Assembly: GCA_047495785.1 (NCBI GenBank)
Contig: JBLDXI010000034.1
Coordinates: 682,001 to 746,000, forward strand
Origin: Lepidodermella squamata
Taxonomy: Eukaryota > Gastrotricha
DNA length: 64,000 nt
Direction of reading: 5' to 3'
The translations under genes and the position numbers were made by a program. Below the pieces are notes generated by a model that made no database searches, had not been told where the DNA came from, and saw only the letters and a program-made list of their open reading frames with translations. Positions 11,830 through 23,530 of this stretch are shown in pieces. Within the stretch, counting starts at the first letter, position 1; each line of letters opens with the position of its first letter.

Positions 11830-12513
11830 TTTTCGATAATGTTTTAGAGCTTTTCACACCGCCACGCAATGTGCGTAACCTTTTGTACTCTTCAATGTTT
11901 GCGTTTTTGCCTCTATTCATGCAAAGCATACCTCTACCTGATGACGCGTTCACCTGGTTTTTTCATTACAATACGAGTTTGATGACGAAAGCGAAAATTG
12001 TTGGCTTCTGTTATAAGATACCAATACATATCATCATCACCACCAAGTGTTTACGGTTTATGTAAATGAGATGAGGATTTCAATTAGCTATTTACTATAC
12101 TGTCCAATGAATTAAAATGGCAATTGAGTGTTCTTGGGACTCAAAAAAACATCATGCCCTATCTGAGCTCGAAGACTTCGAGAGGTATCATTTTTTGTCC
12201 GAAAAAGGCCAGATTTACTGGACAATCGCCGATATGTGCTAGGGTAGAACCTAATCGCTTATCAGAGATCTCGGTCAGTATTCACGTTCTCGTAGTCCCA
12301 CATTCAACAGAGCAATCAAAGACGATTGATATGGGTAAAGAATTACTTATCGCACCAACAACACAACATACCTAGATTTCAGTAATTGCCTATTAAAGGT
12401 GTTGTTGCCTGATACATAAATTAACTCGTATCAGCGGCAATAAATACTCGAAGAATTTGCCGGTTTCGCGAGACAGAAAGCAGACATTTTTGTGACCTAT
12501 TTATTTGGAAAAA

Positions 12514-13578
12514 ATGGAAAAATCCTCAGCTCTAGCTCTTTGCGTCCTTGCTTTGGGCCTCATTGTAGGAGCCGCAGCTGTTTCTGAGAAGAATTTAGCA
12601 AAATATATCGAGTCAACGTATGCGCAAATTGGAAGATCTGGTCGTCCTGTTGTTGATCCGTAAGTGATTCAAGTCTCTCCACAATGTGAATTCACGCTCT
12701 ATTGTGTAGATCTCAAGCTATTCAAATCAACATTACAGTTCTGCTGAATCAAATTATCGACGAAGACGACGATTCTCTGACTATTGCTGTGTACCTTTTC
12801 ATGGTGAGATCATCTTAATTTGACCCGACTGAATGGAATCCTAAAATTGAAACATAGAAATGGCGCGATGAGTATATCAGCTGGGATCCTAACCAATACA
12901 ACGGCCAGACGTCTATTGTTTTGCCTATCGGTTCAATCTGGTAAATAAACGTTCGGGAGCTCATCTTATTTATGACATGTTGTCTTCTAGGAAACCTGAT
13001 GTCTTCATATGGAACGACTTCTACAACAACTGGGCCGATCAAAACCGTGAAATGGATGCTATCGATGTTTGGGTTTTCTACGACGGATCCATCGCCTGGA
13101 ACCCGACTGGTATCTATCGTGTTCTTTGTAACCCTGACAAAGGCTTCAAAACTCAGAAGGTTTCACCTTATTCCGCAATTTTTCGTTTTCACAGCATTTT
13201 CGATCTCTAGAATTGCACGTTCACATTTGGAAGCCTGACCCATAACATCAACGAAATGGATGTTATATTCGAGGGTGGCCTAGCCGATTTCAATATGACG
13301 GTTTTGATGCCGACCCCTGGTATTGATGTCGTGGCTCATTCAGCCCAGAAAGTCATCGCTGATTTCGATATTCCACGCTCTCATACCAAGTACTGGAACA
13401 TGAACTACAACTTGGGTGAGTGATATTTTCATTACATTGAGCGGGTTTCAATTTTTGAATTATTTTAGTTGTGAGTATCGACAAGGAGCTGTCTCCCGAT
13501 CGCAAAACGCTGAAAAGTGCTCAGAGCAATTACAGGCGGCCATTTTTCGCTATGCCACGAACCCAGACGTTCAACTGA
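12514..13578 (+). CDS. secreted acetylcholine-binding-protein-like Cys-loop ligand-binding domain
   Basis: Six short exons encode about 250 residues. They carry a signal peptide (MEKSSALALCVLALGLIVGA) and a Cys-loop receptor ligand-binding fold but no transmembrane helix before the stop at 13576-13578. Landmarks are KWRDEYISWDPNQYNG (the WxDxxLxWNPxxY block of nicotinic receptors), then IVLPIGSIW joined to KPDVFIWND. A shortened Cys-loop follows (C-NPDKGFKTQKN-C, 11 residues between cysteines rather than 13). The segment where loop C should lie has no adjacent cysteines, so it is not a classical alpha-type site. This matches soluble binding proteins such as AChBP. It may buffer a transmitter or form a soluble pentamer; the ligand is unknown. 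A decayed copy lies at 24413-24870. Confidence 0.8.
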
Positions 13579-13941
13579 TTCAACGATGACTAGTTATAAG
13601 GCGGATAAAGACAATGACCTTCTCATTAGTTATCGCGATGTTGACTGCTATTTTAGAAAATTATCTCTGTCTGCTACCGTAATGAGATAGTTTAGTTTAG
13701 GGCGTGACCAAGGAGAGAATAAAAGCAAATTGATACGCAAAGCAAACAACCATGCAAGCAATGCTGTAATTAATTTAACATGTCTTACTAAACTTTCAAA
13801 CTCTAATTCTTGGCGTATACAAAGGTGAAATCAACTTATCAATCCATCGATTTGCAATAAAGAAGAGGTTTGATGGCTTTCAAACTCCTCAGCTATGAAT
13901 ACTTTTAAGGTATTCTAAGATAATTGCTGCCATTATTTTAG
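13579..13941 (+). other. intergenic region upstream of mucin A
   Basis: This stretch is AT-rich, with no domain-bearing frame. It ends in ATTATTTTAG directly before the start codon, which looks like a 3' splice site. The first coding exon may therefore follow a 5'-UTR intron or a trans-splice acceptor. Confidence 0.45.
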
Positions 13942-16900
13942 ATGATTCTGACAAGAATGCTCCTAATAATGGCAATGCCATTCCTAAGCTGCACTTACAG
14001 CTTAATTCTCGATGGTGAGTTAAGCTGTATTTATGCGTTATGTTGTTCATGTTTTCCGTAAAAAGATTCGAATACGAGATCTTCATCCAATCGCGCTGGA
14101 AACAGCAAGTTTTAGTCATACCAGTTTTCAGCGAATTATGTTGAGTTAATATTAGTTTGCGCGAATGACGACGTGTGCTCTTTTGGGAGGTGTATCAATG
14201 GGTATTGTTACTGCGCCGAAGAACTCGGAGGCCCAACTTGCATTGAGGAAGGTAGCTGAGGCTCGTCGTCAGGTGTATTATTTCCATAGCTCGTTTTTTC
14301 TTGATAGATGGACCCGTTTGTTCTTCACCTGACAGTCCACTCGCCTCGACTTTCCCACCATGTGTTAGAGGCACGTGTGACGACTCTACTCGCAAATGCA
14401 AATGCGAAGACGGCTGGGTAGGACAATACTGCGAAAGTACGAGATATCAATTACTTCTATGTTCTAATTGATGCTAACGGGAGATCCGCATTGGAATTTA
14501 CAGCTGATCAAACTAGGCCCACAACAGAGAGACCACCTGAACAAGGCGACAGTAAGAAACTGCTTGATAAAGCTCGTAAATAATCCACTATCATCTTCTT
14601 AACTAGTTTGCGACAATACTGGAACTAAAAATTGTGCGCCGGCTGGTGTTTGTGTGAACGGCTACTGTTTCTGCCGAGAGGGCTATGGTGGAACAACTTG
14701 TGCTGACCCTGGCGGTGTCATGTGCCGGACATCTAAAGTTGCTAGTTCGCAAAAATCTCCGAGATGTCAAGGTACTGGCAGCAACTGCGTTGTTTCCGAA
14801 GAGAACGGTAAACAAACTAGTCGTTGCGACTGCGCTGGTGGCCGAACTGGTCGTTACTGCCAAGGTGAGTGAGGACTCTGTCTGACTCTGTCTCATCAAA
14901 GATACTGACTAAAATAGATGTGCCGGGAGAGCCTACATACCCAATACCAACAACAACGCCAAAGCCTGGCACTAGTAAATCCCCTTTTCATCTATATAAT
15001 CATGGCCAGTGTTCAATCTTTCTAGAGTGTACCACGGATAAAGATTGCCAAGATCGAGGCAAGTGCTCAAATGGATACTGTTATTGCAAGGAGCCCTATT
15101 CAGGCCCAGTTTGCGAGGCCCAAGGTGGGGAAGATAATGAGTAAAACTGATGCTCTTTTTTTTTTTAAATTGATTCTTCATAAGATACATATATTTGTCG
15201 GACGCCGGAAGTTGGCGAATCGGCCGAGGGCCCTTCGTGTCTCAATGATGGCAATTGCAAGGTTGTCAGCGGCAGTGGACCAACCACTAAAACCGAATGC
15301 GTTTGCTCACCTGGCTATAGCGGGCGATTTTGTGAAGGTATGTTCGAGCTTAAAAAGCAGAAAGCAGAAGTATAACGAAAATCAATGAAAAAACAAATAT
15401 CACCACCTTGTTGGAAAAAAGAGGTAGATTATGGTGATACACTGAGGCCCACAACCTGAACTCACCTGAAAATTATGAATCCATTATTCAGTGTTTCTTC
15501 AATCTCAAATATTTCCATACGTTTCTCCGAGATTCTTACTTGGTGCTTAGGAATTAAAGCTAAAGATTCTTTTTTTCTGCACAGTCGAGTCATCAGGACA
15601 TGGCAATAGTAAAGACGCATGGAAAATTCCACCGTCTAATGATAGATTTTCTTAGTTTGCACCAATGACCAGCAATGTTCCTTTGGGTATTGCACCAACG
15701 GCTACTGCTATTGCCCAGATGGACTCGGGGAAGTGAATTGCCTGGTGGCAGGTATAACGAAAAAGCTTTAATATCCACAATTTTTAACGATTGAATTGAT
15801 AACAACCAGATGGTCCCGTTTGTGCGTCACCGGAAAATCCGCTCTCTATGCAATACCCACCGTGTGCGCAAGGAACTTGCGATGACACGACTCGAAAATG
15901 CAAGTGTGACGACGGCTGGGTAGGGCAATACTGTCAAAGTAAGCGGTTTCAATCATCAAAATGGATAAATAAAAAAATACCTAAATATCGGAAATCCCCA
16001 GCCGATTCAACGAAACTCACAACAGTAAACACGCCTGAACCTGGAAAAAGTAATGCATTTCTTTAGGATCTCACAATGCACATAACTGTTCTTATAAATG
16101 AGCCAGTTTGCGACGAGAGCAGCAATTTATCTTGCGCTCAGAATGGCGTTTGTTTGAATGGTTACTGCTTCTGCAGAGATGGGTGGGGCGGATTAACTTG
16201 TGCTGAAGAGGGCGGTGTTATGTGCTGGACTTCTGAGGTTCCAAGTTCGCTTAATTCCCCGAAATGCCAAGGCTCCGGCAGTCAATGTGTTGTTTTCGAA
16301 TCGAACGGTAAACAAACAAGCCGATGCGAATGTGCTGGTGGCCGCTCAGGTCGATATTGCCAAGGTCAACTGACATTTCCTTCACTAGGGATAAATTCGT
16401 ATTTATTGTCACTTTTTATAGATGTTCCAGGTGAACCCCCGGTAACTATTCCAACAACAACGCCGAAACCTGGGAATAGTAAATTTAAAATCGATTAGTT
16501 TAGAAAGAATAATGTTTGATCATTTCAGAGTGCACAGCCAATACGGATTGCCAAAACGGAGGCACATGTTTTAACAAATATTGTTATTGCAAAGAACCTT
16601 ACTCTGGCCCCGTGTGCGAGGCCCAAAGTAAGAATGACAATCAGCATGAAGCTACCCTTGCATATCTCTCCTTACCAAGATACTTACATCTGCCGAACTC
16701 CAGACGTTGGGGAATCAGGTGACAGCCCTCCGTGTTTTAATGCTGGTACTTGCCAAGTGGTGAGTGGCAGTGGACCTACGGCGAAAACCGAATGCGTTTG
16801 TCCTAATGGGTTCAGCGGACGATATTGCGAAGGTAAGGGTGATCTAAAAAAATCGATATTTTCTAGAAGGAGATCATAGTTTTCTACGCACTTATTTGCT

Positions 16901-19900
16901 ACCTTCAAAAATTAAATACGCCCAATTAGCCCCCATGTGTAAGAAGGGTGACCAGATATGGGGCTGATTACAGGGATAGAAAGGAAGCAAGATTAATCAA
17001 ATTTACTCAGGAGTAAAAGTCACCTTCTTGTAAGGTTTTTCAATTAAATATTCCCGAAGGTTTTATGGGATCATGGGATCTGAACATACGCAGTCGATTC
17101 ATTGTACCCTGTTACTATCCCCTTTTTCCCTGAAGACTTAAACCAGATAACAGTAAAAGATCCGGAGCTTAATACTTTTAATGAAATAGAGCCAGCGACG
17201 GAAGAACCTGTGTTTACAACCGTGGCTGAACCTGAGGTTACCATCTGGGAACAGACTACTGCAGCTGAAACAGAGGTGACCACTGGGGATCAGATCACAA
17301 CGGCAGACGAACCAGAAACTACAACTACTAGGAAACCAAATGGACATGGCGCGAGTAAGAACGCATGGAGAATCAAACCGCCTAATTATAGCTTTTCTTA
17401 GTTTGCACCAATGACCAGCAATGTAACTCTGGGAATTGCATCAACGGTTATTGCTACTGTCCAGAAGGACTAGGGGATGTGAATTGCCTAGTTGCGAGTA
17501 AGCTTGATTACCTGAATTTTAAATTATTAAATAATCATATTTCAATGAGATGGTCCGGTTTGTGCGACACCTGTGAGCCCTCTCGAGTCCGTTTATCCCC
17601 CTTGCGAGACAGGAACTTGTGATGACATAACTCGAAAATGCGTGTGCGACGACGGTTGGGTAGGGCAATACTGTCAAAGTATGTGGTTTTTATCATCAAA
17701 ATTCATGGACAACAATAAAAAAATTTACAGCCAATACGTCGAAACCCACAACAGTCCAACCACCTGCGCCTGGAGATGGTGATGCATCTCGTTTGAGATC
17801 TTGTACTTTAATCGGCTAGCTTTTAAATCAGTTTGCGACGAGAGCCAGAACAAATTCTGCGCTCCAACTGGTGTTTGTGTAAATGGTTTCTGCTTCTGCA
17901 GAGAGGGTTGGGGCGGAACAATGTGTGCAGAAGAGGGTGGTGTCATGTGCCGGGCAGTAGAGGTTCCGAGTTCGTTTAAATCCCCGAAATGTCAAGGCTC
18001 GGGTAGTCAATGTGTCGTGTTCGAATCGAACGGTAAACAAACCAGCCGATGCGAATGTGCTAATGGCCGCACCGGTCGATATTGCCAAGGTCAGCATAAT
18101 CAGTTGACCTAACATGGATAGGTTTTCATTGCTAATAATTTGCGGTAGATGTTGAAGGTGAACCGCCAGTGCCTACTACTACGCTGAAACCTGGAAACAG
18201 TAATAACAACATAAATTCTCCGATCTGATCTAATATATATGCTATTAATTAAGAATGTAAAACTGATACGGACTGCCAAGATCGAGGCGTGTGTTCCAGT
18301 GGGTACTGTCATTGCAAGGCACCTTATTCTGGCCCTTCGTGCGGAGAACAAGGTATGTATTTCTTTGATGAGAATAAGCGATTACGATAAGCATTTCTTG
18401 TTTCAGACACACTAGTATGCCGCGCTTCGACGATCCCAGAGTCGGGCGACAATCCTCCCTGCTACAACGGTGGGACATGCATAGTGAAAAGTGGTAGTGG
18501 CATCAACGCTAAGACAGAATGTCAATGTCCTTCCGGCTTCAGTGGCCGATTTTGCCAAGGTACGTCGAGGGCGATTATACTAGTGGATATTTGCGCGATA
18601 TTTAACCCATCTCAGTGGAATTCTTAAGTCTTAAGTCCAGAAAGAATGTGGTCCTAAGTCATAATTAGACCAAGATAGTGTGTCGAAAGGAAAGGCAATG
18701 AAAATGAAATTAGAACAATAAAAAGTCACATAGACCTTTTTATTCAATTAACAAATCCATAGAGCGAAGTAGGAACCCCAGGAACAGATTACGAAAATCG
18801 ACGTAAGGGTCCCCCTTTGGTCTTTGACTGAACCTTGAGGAAATTTCAAACTGGTGGGGATGATCCATCTACCTTCCCTAGCTGTACTTAGCTCTCTGAA
18901 CAAATCAGCCCAGTCTCGATCATCAGGATGGTGGGGGAAATAGAGATGTATCGAACGACGCAGGCGAGCTTCTGCAAAAACGACACCAAAAGAGCATCGG
19001 GCGCATGTCATTTGCAACGACCAGGCGCTCGGAGCCCATGCGTTGAAATGGCCCTTTGAATAACCCTTTGCATTTGCAGAACAGGAGGCTACAACAGCGG
19101 TGGAACCTGAGGCTACAACTGTTGAAGAACCTGAAGCTACAACAACGGCGGAACCTGGAGCTGCAACGGTCGAAGAAACTGAAGCTACAACGGCGGCGGA
19201 ACCTGAAGCTGCAACGGTCGAAGAAACTAAAGCTACAACAACGGCGGAACCTGGAGCTACAACGGTCGAAGAAACTGAGGCTACAACGACGGCAGAACCT
19301 GAAGCTACTACGGTCGAAAAAACAGAAGCTACAACTGCAGGGGAAGCAGAATTTACAACTTCAGTAGAAGCCAGGACTACAACTGCAGAGGAATCAGAGG
19401 CTACAACAGAATTAACCACGCTAGGCGAACCGGATTTTACAACATCTGCAAAACTTAATGATGCAACTACGACAGTGGTTACTGATCCTGAACAATCGAC
19501 AGCAGCTCCTGGCCAGACCACATCGGCGGCTATTGAAATCGTCATATGTGAGTTTATTAACTAACTATTCGGTTGTCTCTCTATTGCAATGATTTTTTGA
19601 ATCAGCATGGTGTTTGAAGCTTTATCATAATAATTTAGCGCTATTTTTCCTTCAATCGAATTCTATGTATATATCTTTTTCTGAAAAGCTCTTAAAATCA
19701 CATGATGGTAGGTATTTTAGTAGTCTGCCGTTTGAAGTTTAATCTTTTCCGCAGTTGCCTAATTTCCTTGGTGTTTTCTCGGGAAATGGTACTGGTATGA
19801 GTAAAGTAAATCTATCGTTGTTAATGTTACTCTAACAAGAACATGGTATTAGTTTTAGCTTCTTGTAAAAGCTGATAGTGTACCTTTGTCATAATAACTA

Positions 19901-20911
19901 ATTTCGCGAACTATATATTTTAGACATATCAGCGCAGCTAGCGACTAATCAAATCGTCATAGACGGAAAGCAAATCAAATGGCAGGTCGACATGGCAGAC
20001 ACATCATCTCAAGCCTTCATCGCTGTTAGCAAAATTTTCGAATCTCAAATCGAAGAAATTCTGCTAATCGCCGAGCTCCAACCAATTGATGTTTCAGTTA
20101 CTGAGTTGAGGTTATAATTATTTCGTAGCTTTAAATGTCATCTCAAGCTTCTCCCTTTTTAATCAGAGCGTACAGAATGAATTATTTCAGCAGAGCCGAT
20201 GAAGGCATTAAGGCTTACTACAGAGCTCGCGTGCTTGACGTGCGAAATGCCTATGTTTTAAATGGAAAGGTTGACAAAGCGTTACTCCGATCCTCGATCG
20301 ATGCAGCTAGCGAAGCTCACAAGGCAAGTGATTCATTCAAAATCACTTTTGGCGAAGATGGACAAATTTTGTATCATGATGTCGATAATGCAATAATTAT
20401 TGGTAAGTACTGTTGTTACATTTATCCACTTCTAAAGTTGTAATCCTTGCAGTTCAACCGACCACCGAGCCTAACCCGGTTCTTGAAAGCTGGGAAATCG
20501 CTCTAATTGCTGTTTTCGGCGTTGCGTTTCTTGCCATCGCTGCGGGAGCTGCAGTTTTCTACCTGAGAAAGCGGCGGAAGCTTGAATCAAAGTCGCATGA
20601 TGAAGGGCAAGATCAAGCGATGACTGAATTTGCGGCACCAAAAGCCATTGATCAGGTGAAGGATGACGATCAAGGAGTGGCTACTCCGATGACTTATGCA
20701 GTAACCCCTGCTCCGGAGTACGGAAAGGTATCTGCCAATGAAATATTGCAAGCACCGGTAATTAATCCGAAACCTACTCAGCCAAGGTTCATTTATAAGA
20801 AGTGTTTTTTTCCAGATTTACGATGCGCCTGGTGATTATTTACGTTTCAATCCTGGAGTAAATCTATACGCCCAAATGTATCGCGATTCGTTACCGCAGA
20901 CAGAATTTTAA
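13942..20911 (+). CDS. transmembrane mucin A: three EGF cassettes, Thr-rich repeats, SEA-like domain, TM
   Basis: This is a type-I membrane glycoprotein spread over many short exons. The signal peptide exon (13942-14014, MILTRMLLIMAMPFLSCTYS) is followed by three copies of a five-module EGF-like cassette (see separate entries). The Thr/Glu repeat exon comes next (19080-19547, about 20 imperfect 8-residue units such as EPEATTVE). A two-exon SEA-like domain follows (about 19924-20105 and 20190-20404). The transmembrane helix (WEIALIAVFGVAFLAIAAGAAVFYL) and tail are last. The final exon (20816-20911) joins best from a donor at 20758 and gives a Tyr-rich tail (IYDAPGDYL, NLYAQMY). Such mucins (MUC3/12/17-like plan) form cell-surface coats; the tail tyrosines could be sorting or signalling motifs. 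AATAAA follows at about 21016. Paralogs are mucins B and C. Confidence 0.85.
14156..15337 (+). repeat. EGF cassette 1 of mucin A
   Basis: Five modules, each in its own exon or exon pair: (1) a short CINGYCYC module; (2) GPVC...GTCDDSTRKCKCEDGWVGQYC; (3) GVCVNGYCFCREGYGGTTC followed by a long CQGTGSNC...GRTGRYCQG part; (4) DCQDRGKCSNGYCYCKEPYSGPVC; (5) PSCLNDGNCKVVSG...CVCSPGYSGRFCEG. Introns at module borders are largely phase 1, which allows in-frame shuffling and duplication. Confidence 0.85.
15656..16832 (+). repeat. EGF cassette 2 of mucin A
   Basis: This is a second copy of the five-module cassette in the same order and with the same intron placement. It starts with CTNDQQCSFGYCTNGYCYC and ends with CVCPNGFSGRYCEG. 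A short Thr/Pro linker precedes it (VESSGHGNS). Confidence 0.85.
17092..17355 (+). repeat. mucin-like Thr/Glu linker exon between EGF cassettes 2 and 3
   Basis: This exon of mucin A (acceptor ACGCAG at about 17091, donor about 17356) encodes a Thr/Glu/Pro-rich linker with imperfect units such as VAEPEVTIW and ETEVTTGDQ. These resemble the 8-residue unit that is expanded in the later repeat exon of A and enormously in B. It may represent an early form of that unit. Confidence 0.6.
17402..18559 (+). repeat. EGF cassette 3 of mucin A
   Basis: This is a third copy of the five-module cassette, from CTNDQQCNSGNCINGYCYC to CQCPSGFSGRFCQG. It is closest by eye to the single cassettes of mucins B and C in the module-3 wording (CVVFESNGKQTSRCEC). 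A 520-nt intron (18560-19079) without coding sequence separates it from the Thr-rich exon. Confidence 0.85.
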
Positions 20912-21130
20912 GAATGCTAAGTGGCTGTCAAATGTGATTGATATTTTTCTGTTCTCTGTCGCATTACAGCTTTAAGTGAAGTGAAATAACAATATTGCTA
21001 TAGCCACATCGTTTCAATAAAATTGGTCAGTATCTCCGTTATCAAATCCTTAGTTTACCGGATTTGGTGGAGCCCATAATATCGTCTGAAAAGTCATGGT
21101 GAATCGATGATATTTCTGATTTACCCCATT

Positions 21131-21210
21131 GAATCCTAGGCTTATTATCGGAAAAATTTCAAATTCGGAATCCTGAACTCCTAAACATTGCAATTTCATA
21201 ATAGCGAACT
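21131..21210 (+). repeat. dispersed repeat, copy 1
   Basis: About 80 bases match 24142-24222 closely (shared GGCTTATTATCGGAAAA, AATCCTGAAC and CTAAACATTGCAATTTCAT). Both copies lie next to degenerate receptor sequence, which suggests a segmental duplication or an unrecognised mobile element. Confidence 0.7.
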
Positions 21211-21526
21211 CCAATAGCACGGTGCTTTCTCGATTGCTGCACAGGGTCGGGGTCCAGACTTGTGAAATAATCGCGGGAAACAGTTATCGATGGATTTGCG
21301 TTTTTTGTTTGGAACAGATGGTTCCACGCGACAGCTGTGAGTCCAAAAAGCGTTGCAATCAAAGAGGTTGTGTTGATAACGAGTGCAGTTATCGAGGGAG
21401 CACTTCATAACGGAAATCTTTCTGCTGTGCGCGAAGTAAAAATGGTCATCCCTTAGCTACATTTTGTTTCATTAATTATTCAAATTTGTTGGATAACAAA
21501 AAAAAGAATTACGCGCAAAAGGTGGC

Positions 21527-21779
21527 TGTTTGGGTAAGCCACCCGAACATCGGGATCGACCTGGCTTCTGGCTGAGTTACACCCTGACCATCATGGGCGT
21601 CCGAACGGTGACCCGGTGCATTTGTACCATCACCGCCCTAGTCCCGTGCCAACTGGTGCAAAGCTCGACGTTCAATAGTCGGAAATTCGTACTGTTCGGA
21701 ATGAAATTCTGATGCTAGAACTGATTTTCTTCGTCTGCCTCCTGCTAGCAGTCATAATCATGGTTGGCATCAGTTAAAC
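21527..21779 (+). pseudogene. Cys-loop channel fragment (TM2-TM4 region)
   Basis: The translated pieces PPEHRDRPGFWLSYTLTIMG and RTVTRCICTITALVPC match the TM2-TM3 region of the channel at 22156-23530, but the TM2 helix between them is missing. A TM4-like piece (LELIFFVCLLLAVIIMVGIS and stop) follows in another frame. With no upstream ligand-binding exons and at least one internal deletion, it is a dead partial copy. Confidence 0.75.
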
Positions 21780-22155
21780 TATGCGAAGAACCGTCACTGA
21801 TGGATTTATAGGTCTGATATTGACACGATAGCCTTCAGATCGCTGCCAAAGTTTCAGAAACAAAATGGAAACATTGGCTATATCGATTTCTTACGATTGT
21901 TTTTTGAGCCAAAATCGAGTGTCATTTTGTCGTGGCAAAATAGGTAATGTTGTTCGAGTAAAATGCTAACCGGATTCTAAGAATCTGCAGTAAAAATCTC
22001 TGGAAATGTGAAATCCTGAATAAATAAAAGAATTTTCGGGTTTTGAATATTACGCATGCTTATATATTAGAGTAAACTGCAAACTGCTTGCTAGTGAATT
22101 ATATAACATTAGCTAACACCCGTCTTGCTGACACCGAGCTGTTATTTTACGAAAA

Positions 22156-23530
22156 ATGCACGTAGAAACAAATCAGTTGCTTAATGTCATGTGGTTGATT
22201 CGAAGTCTGACAGCGTTCGTCGTACTCATTCTCGTAACAACTACAATATCTCAGAGCGAAGACAACTCGCTACAAAGTAGTTACTGGCCCCCAGGCGAAG
22301 AATTCACGCAGTCGCTGATAACACGGTGCCATTTGAAGACGAAAACGCGCCCGTCGATAGATTTCGACGATGCGACGAACGTCACCGTCGACGCGTACCC
22401 GTATCGCTTCACCGGAATTTTCGACAAGGAGCAAACGTGAGTTGATGTCGCACTTTGTTGACACGCGGTTGACATTCTTTCTAGGTACTCGATTATGATG
22501 CAGATCGATTTCACGTGGCAGCACCCGTGTTCTCATTGGAGCGCAAATGAAAGCAGGCTTGCAGTGTTCGTACTTCGGAATGCTGGTATCCGAGGGTTCA
22601 GCATATCAACGCGAACGACGATTACTCGAAGCCATCCAAGTAAGAGCTTTGCCTGGTTTTATAGAAATTAGAAACTAGAAAAAAATTGAATCGGTTTCTT
22701 TTACATTGCCATCTTTTTTACGTACTTGTATTTTCTCAGCGTGATAGAACCATTCGGCAAGCTCTACGTCGACAGTACAGGCATGATAATGCTGGCTGTA
22801 GTTTTTGAACTCAACTCATTCTGCCCTTTGAAGTTTTCCACCCGAAATGTCGTAGTTTCCTATTTTACGCAATTTCTGCTTTTCAGATTGGAGAAATTTC
22901 CATTCGACACTCAACACTGCCGCGTGGTAATCGAATCATGGTACGCCGCTACGGATGTTCGTTTCCAACTGCCGGCCAACCAGAGCAATCTCGACGACAG
23001 GATCGGCGTCGATTTCCTGTCAGCCAATGACATTTGGCAGTTGATCGAAACTAACGCAAGTGTTGTTGTGTTCACATTCAGCGGTGACGCAACAAACACG
23101 AAGCTTTACCGGGCCGTCTACGAGTTCACGTACCGCCGCAAGTCAGCTTCTTACATCATGAGCATTTTCCTGCCCAGTTTTGCCCTTTTGTCGCTAATGC
23201 TGGCGGTTTGGGTGATGCCACCCGAACACCCTGATCGTCCTGGGTTCTGTATGACTGTCGTCCTCTCATACACCGTTCTACAGTCAATCGTATCCGATTC
23301 TCTGCCGACATCTTCCGAGTTAGGCTACACCCTGATTTTCATGGGCGTGCAAATGGTGACCGGGTGCATTTGCACCATCTACGCTCTTGTTACGTGCCGA
23401 AAGGAGGAAAATTCCTCTGCGAGTCATGAAAATTAGTCTTCTCCGTTTTATTGACCTGCTTTTCTTTCTCTCACTGCTGGTAGCGATAGCGATCATGGAT
23501 GGCGTTATTTTCTTCAATATGTTGTCATAA
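22156..23530 (+). pseudogene. Cys-loop ligand-gated ion channel with apparent frame breaks
   Basis: The parts of a channel are present in order. A signal-type N terminus starts at 22156 and exon 2 begins near 22486. A WYPRVQHINANDDYSKPS segment follows and joins across an intron to VIEPFGKLYVDSTG. The Cys-loop has 13 residues between cysteines (CPLKLEKFPFDTQHC, across an intron ending at 22888). TM1-TM3 run from YIMSIFLPSFALLSLMLAV to CICTIYALVTC, and TM4 (LLFFLSLLVAIAIMDGVIFF) ends at 23530. Two places need a frame change: about 22580 and about 23405-23430. The first could be a 38-nt intron (22541-22578) with matching phase; the second has no plausible intron and truncates the frame before TM4 (stop at about 23434). 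It is either a recent pseudogene, a gene with sequence errors, or a channel made without TM4. It is related to 2083-4950. Confidence 0.65.

Larger units (their letters stand above)
20912..22155. other. intergenic region with receptor pseudogene fragment and dispersed repeats
   Basis: It holds the AATAAA of mucin A, one copy of a dispersed repeat (21131-21210), a repeat sharing CCTTAGCTACxxTTTTxxTTCATTAATTATTC with 24960-25010, and a Cys-loop channel fragment (21527-21779). Confidence 0.6.

Noticed and set aside
18748-19545. 265-codon minus-strand open frame
   Set aside because: It is antisense to the Thr-rich exon of mucin A and runs into intron sequence; low-complexity Val/Ser/Ala translation without domains.
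13942-20911. Cassettes of mucin A as three separate genes
   Set aside because: Only the first is preceded by a signal peptide, and splice phases continue from one cassette to the next through linker exons.
22541-22578. 38-nt intron in the channel gene
   Set aside because: Phase fits, but removing it deletes a CSHW segment that aligns with the CPW region of the related channel; a frameshift is slightly more likely. Left open.
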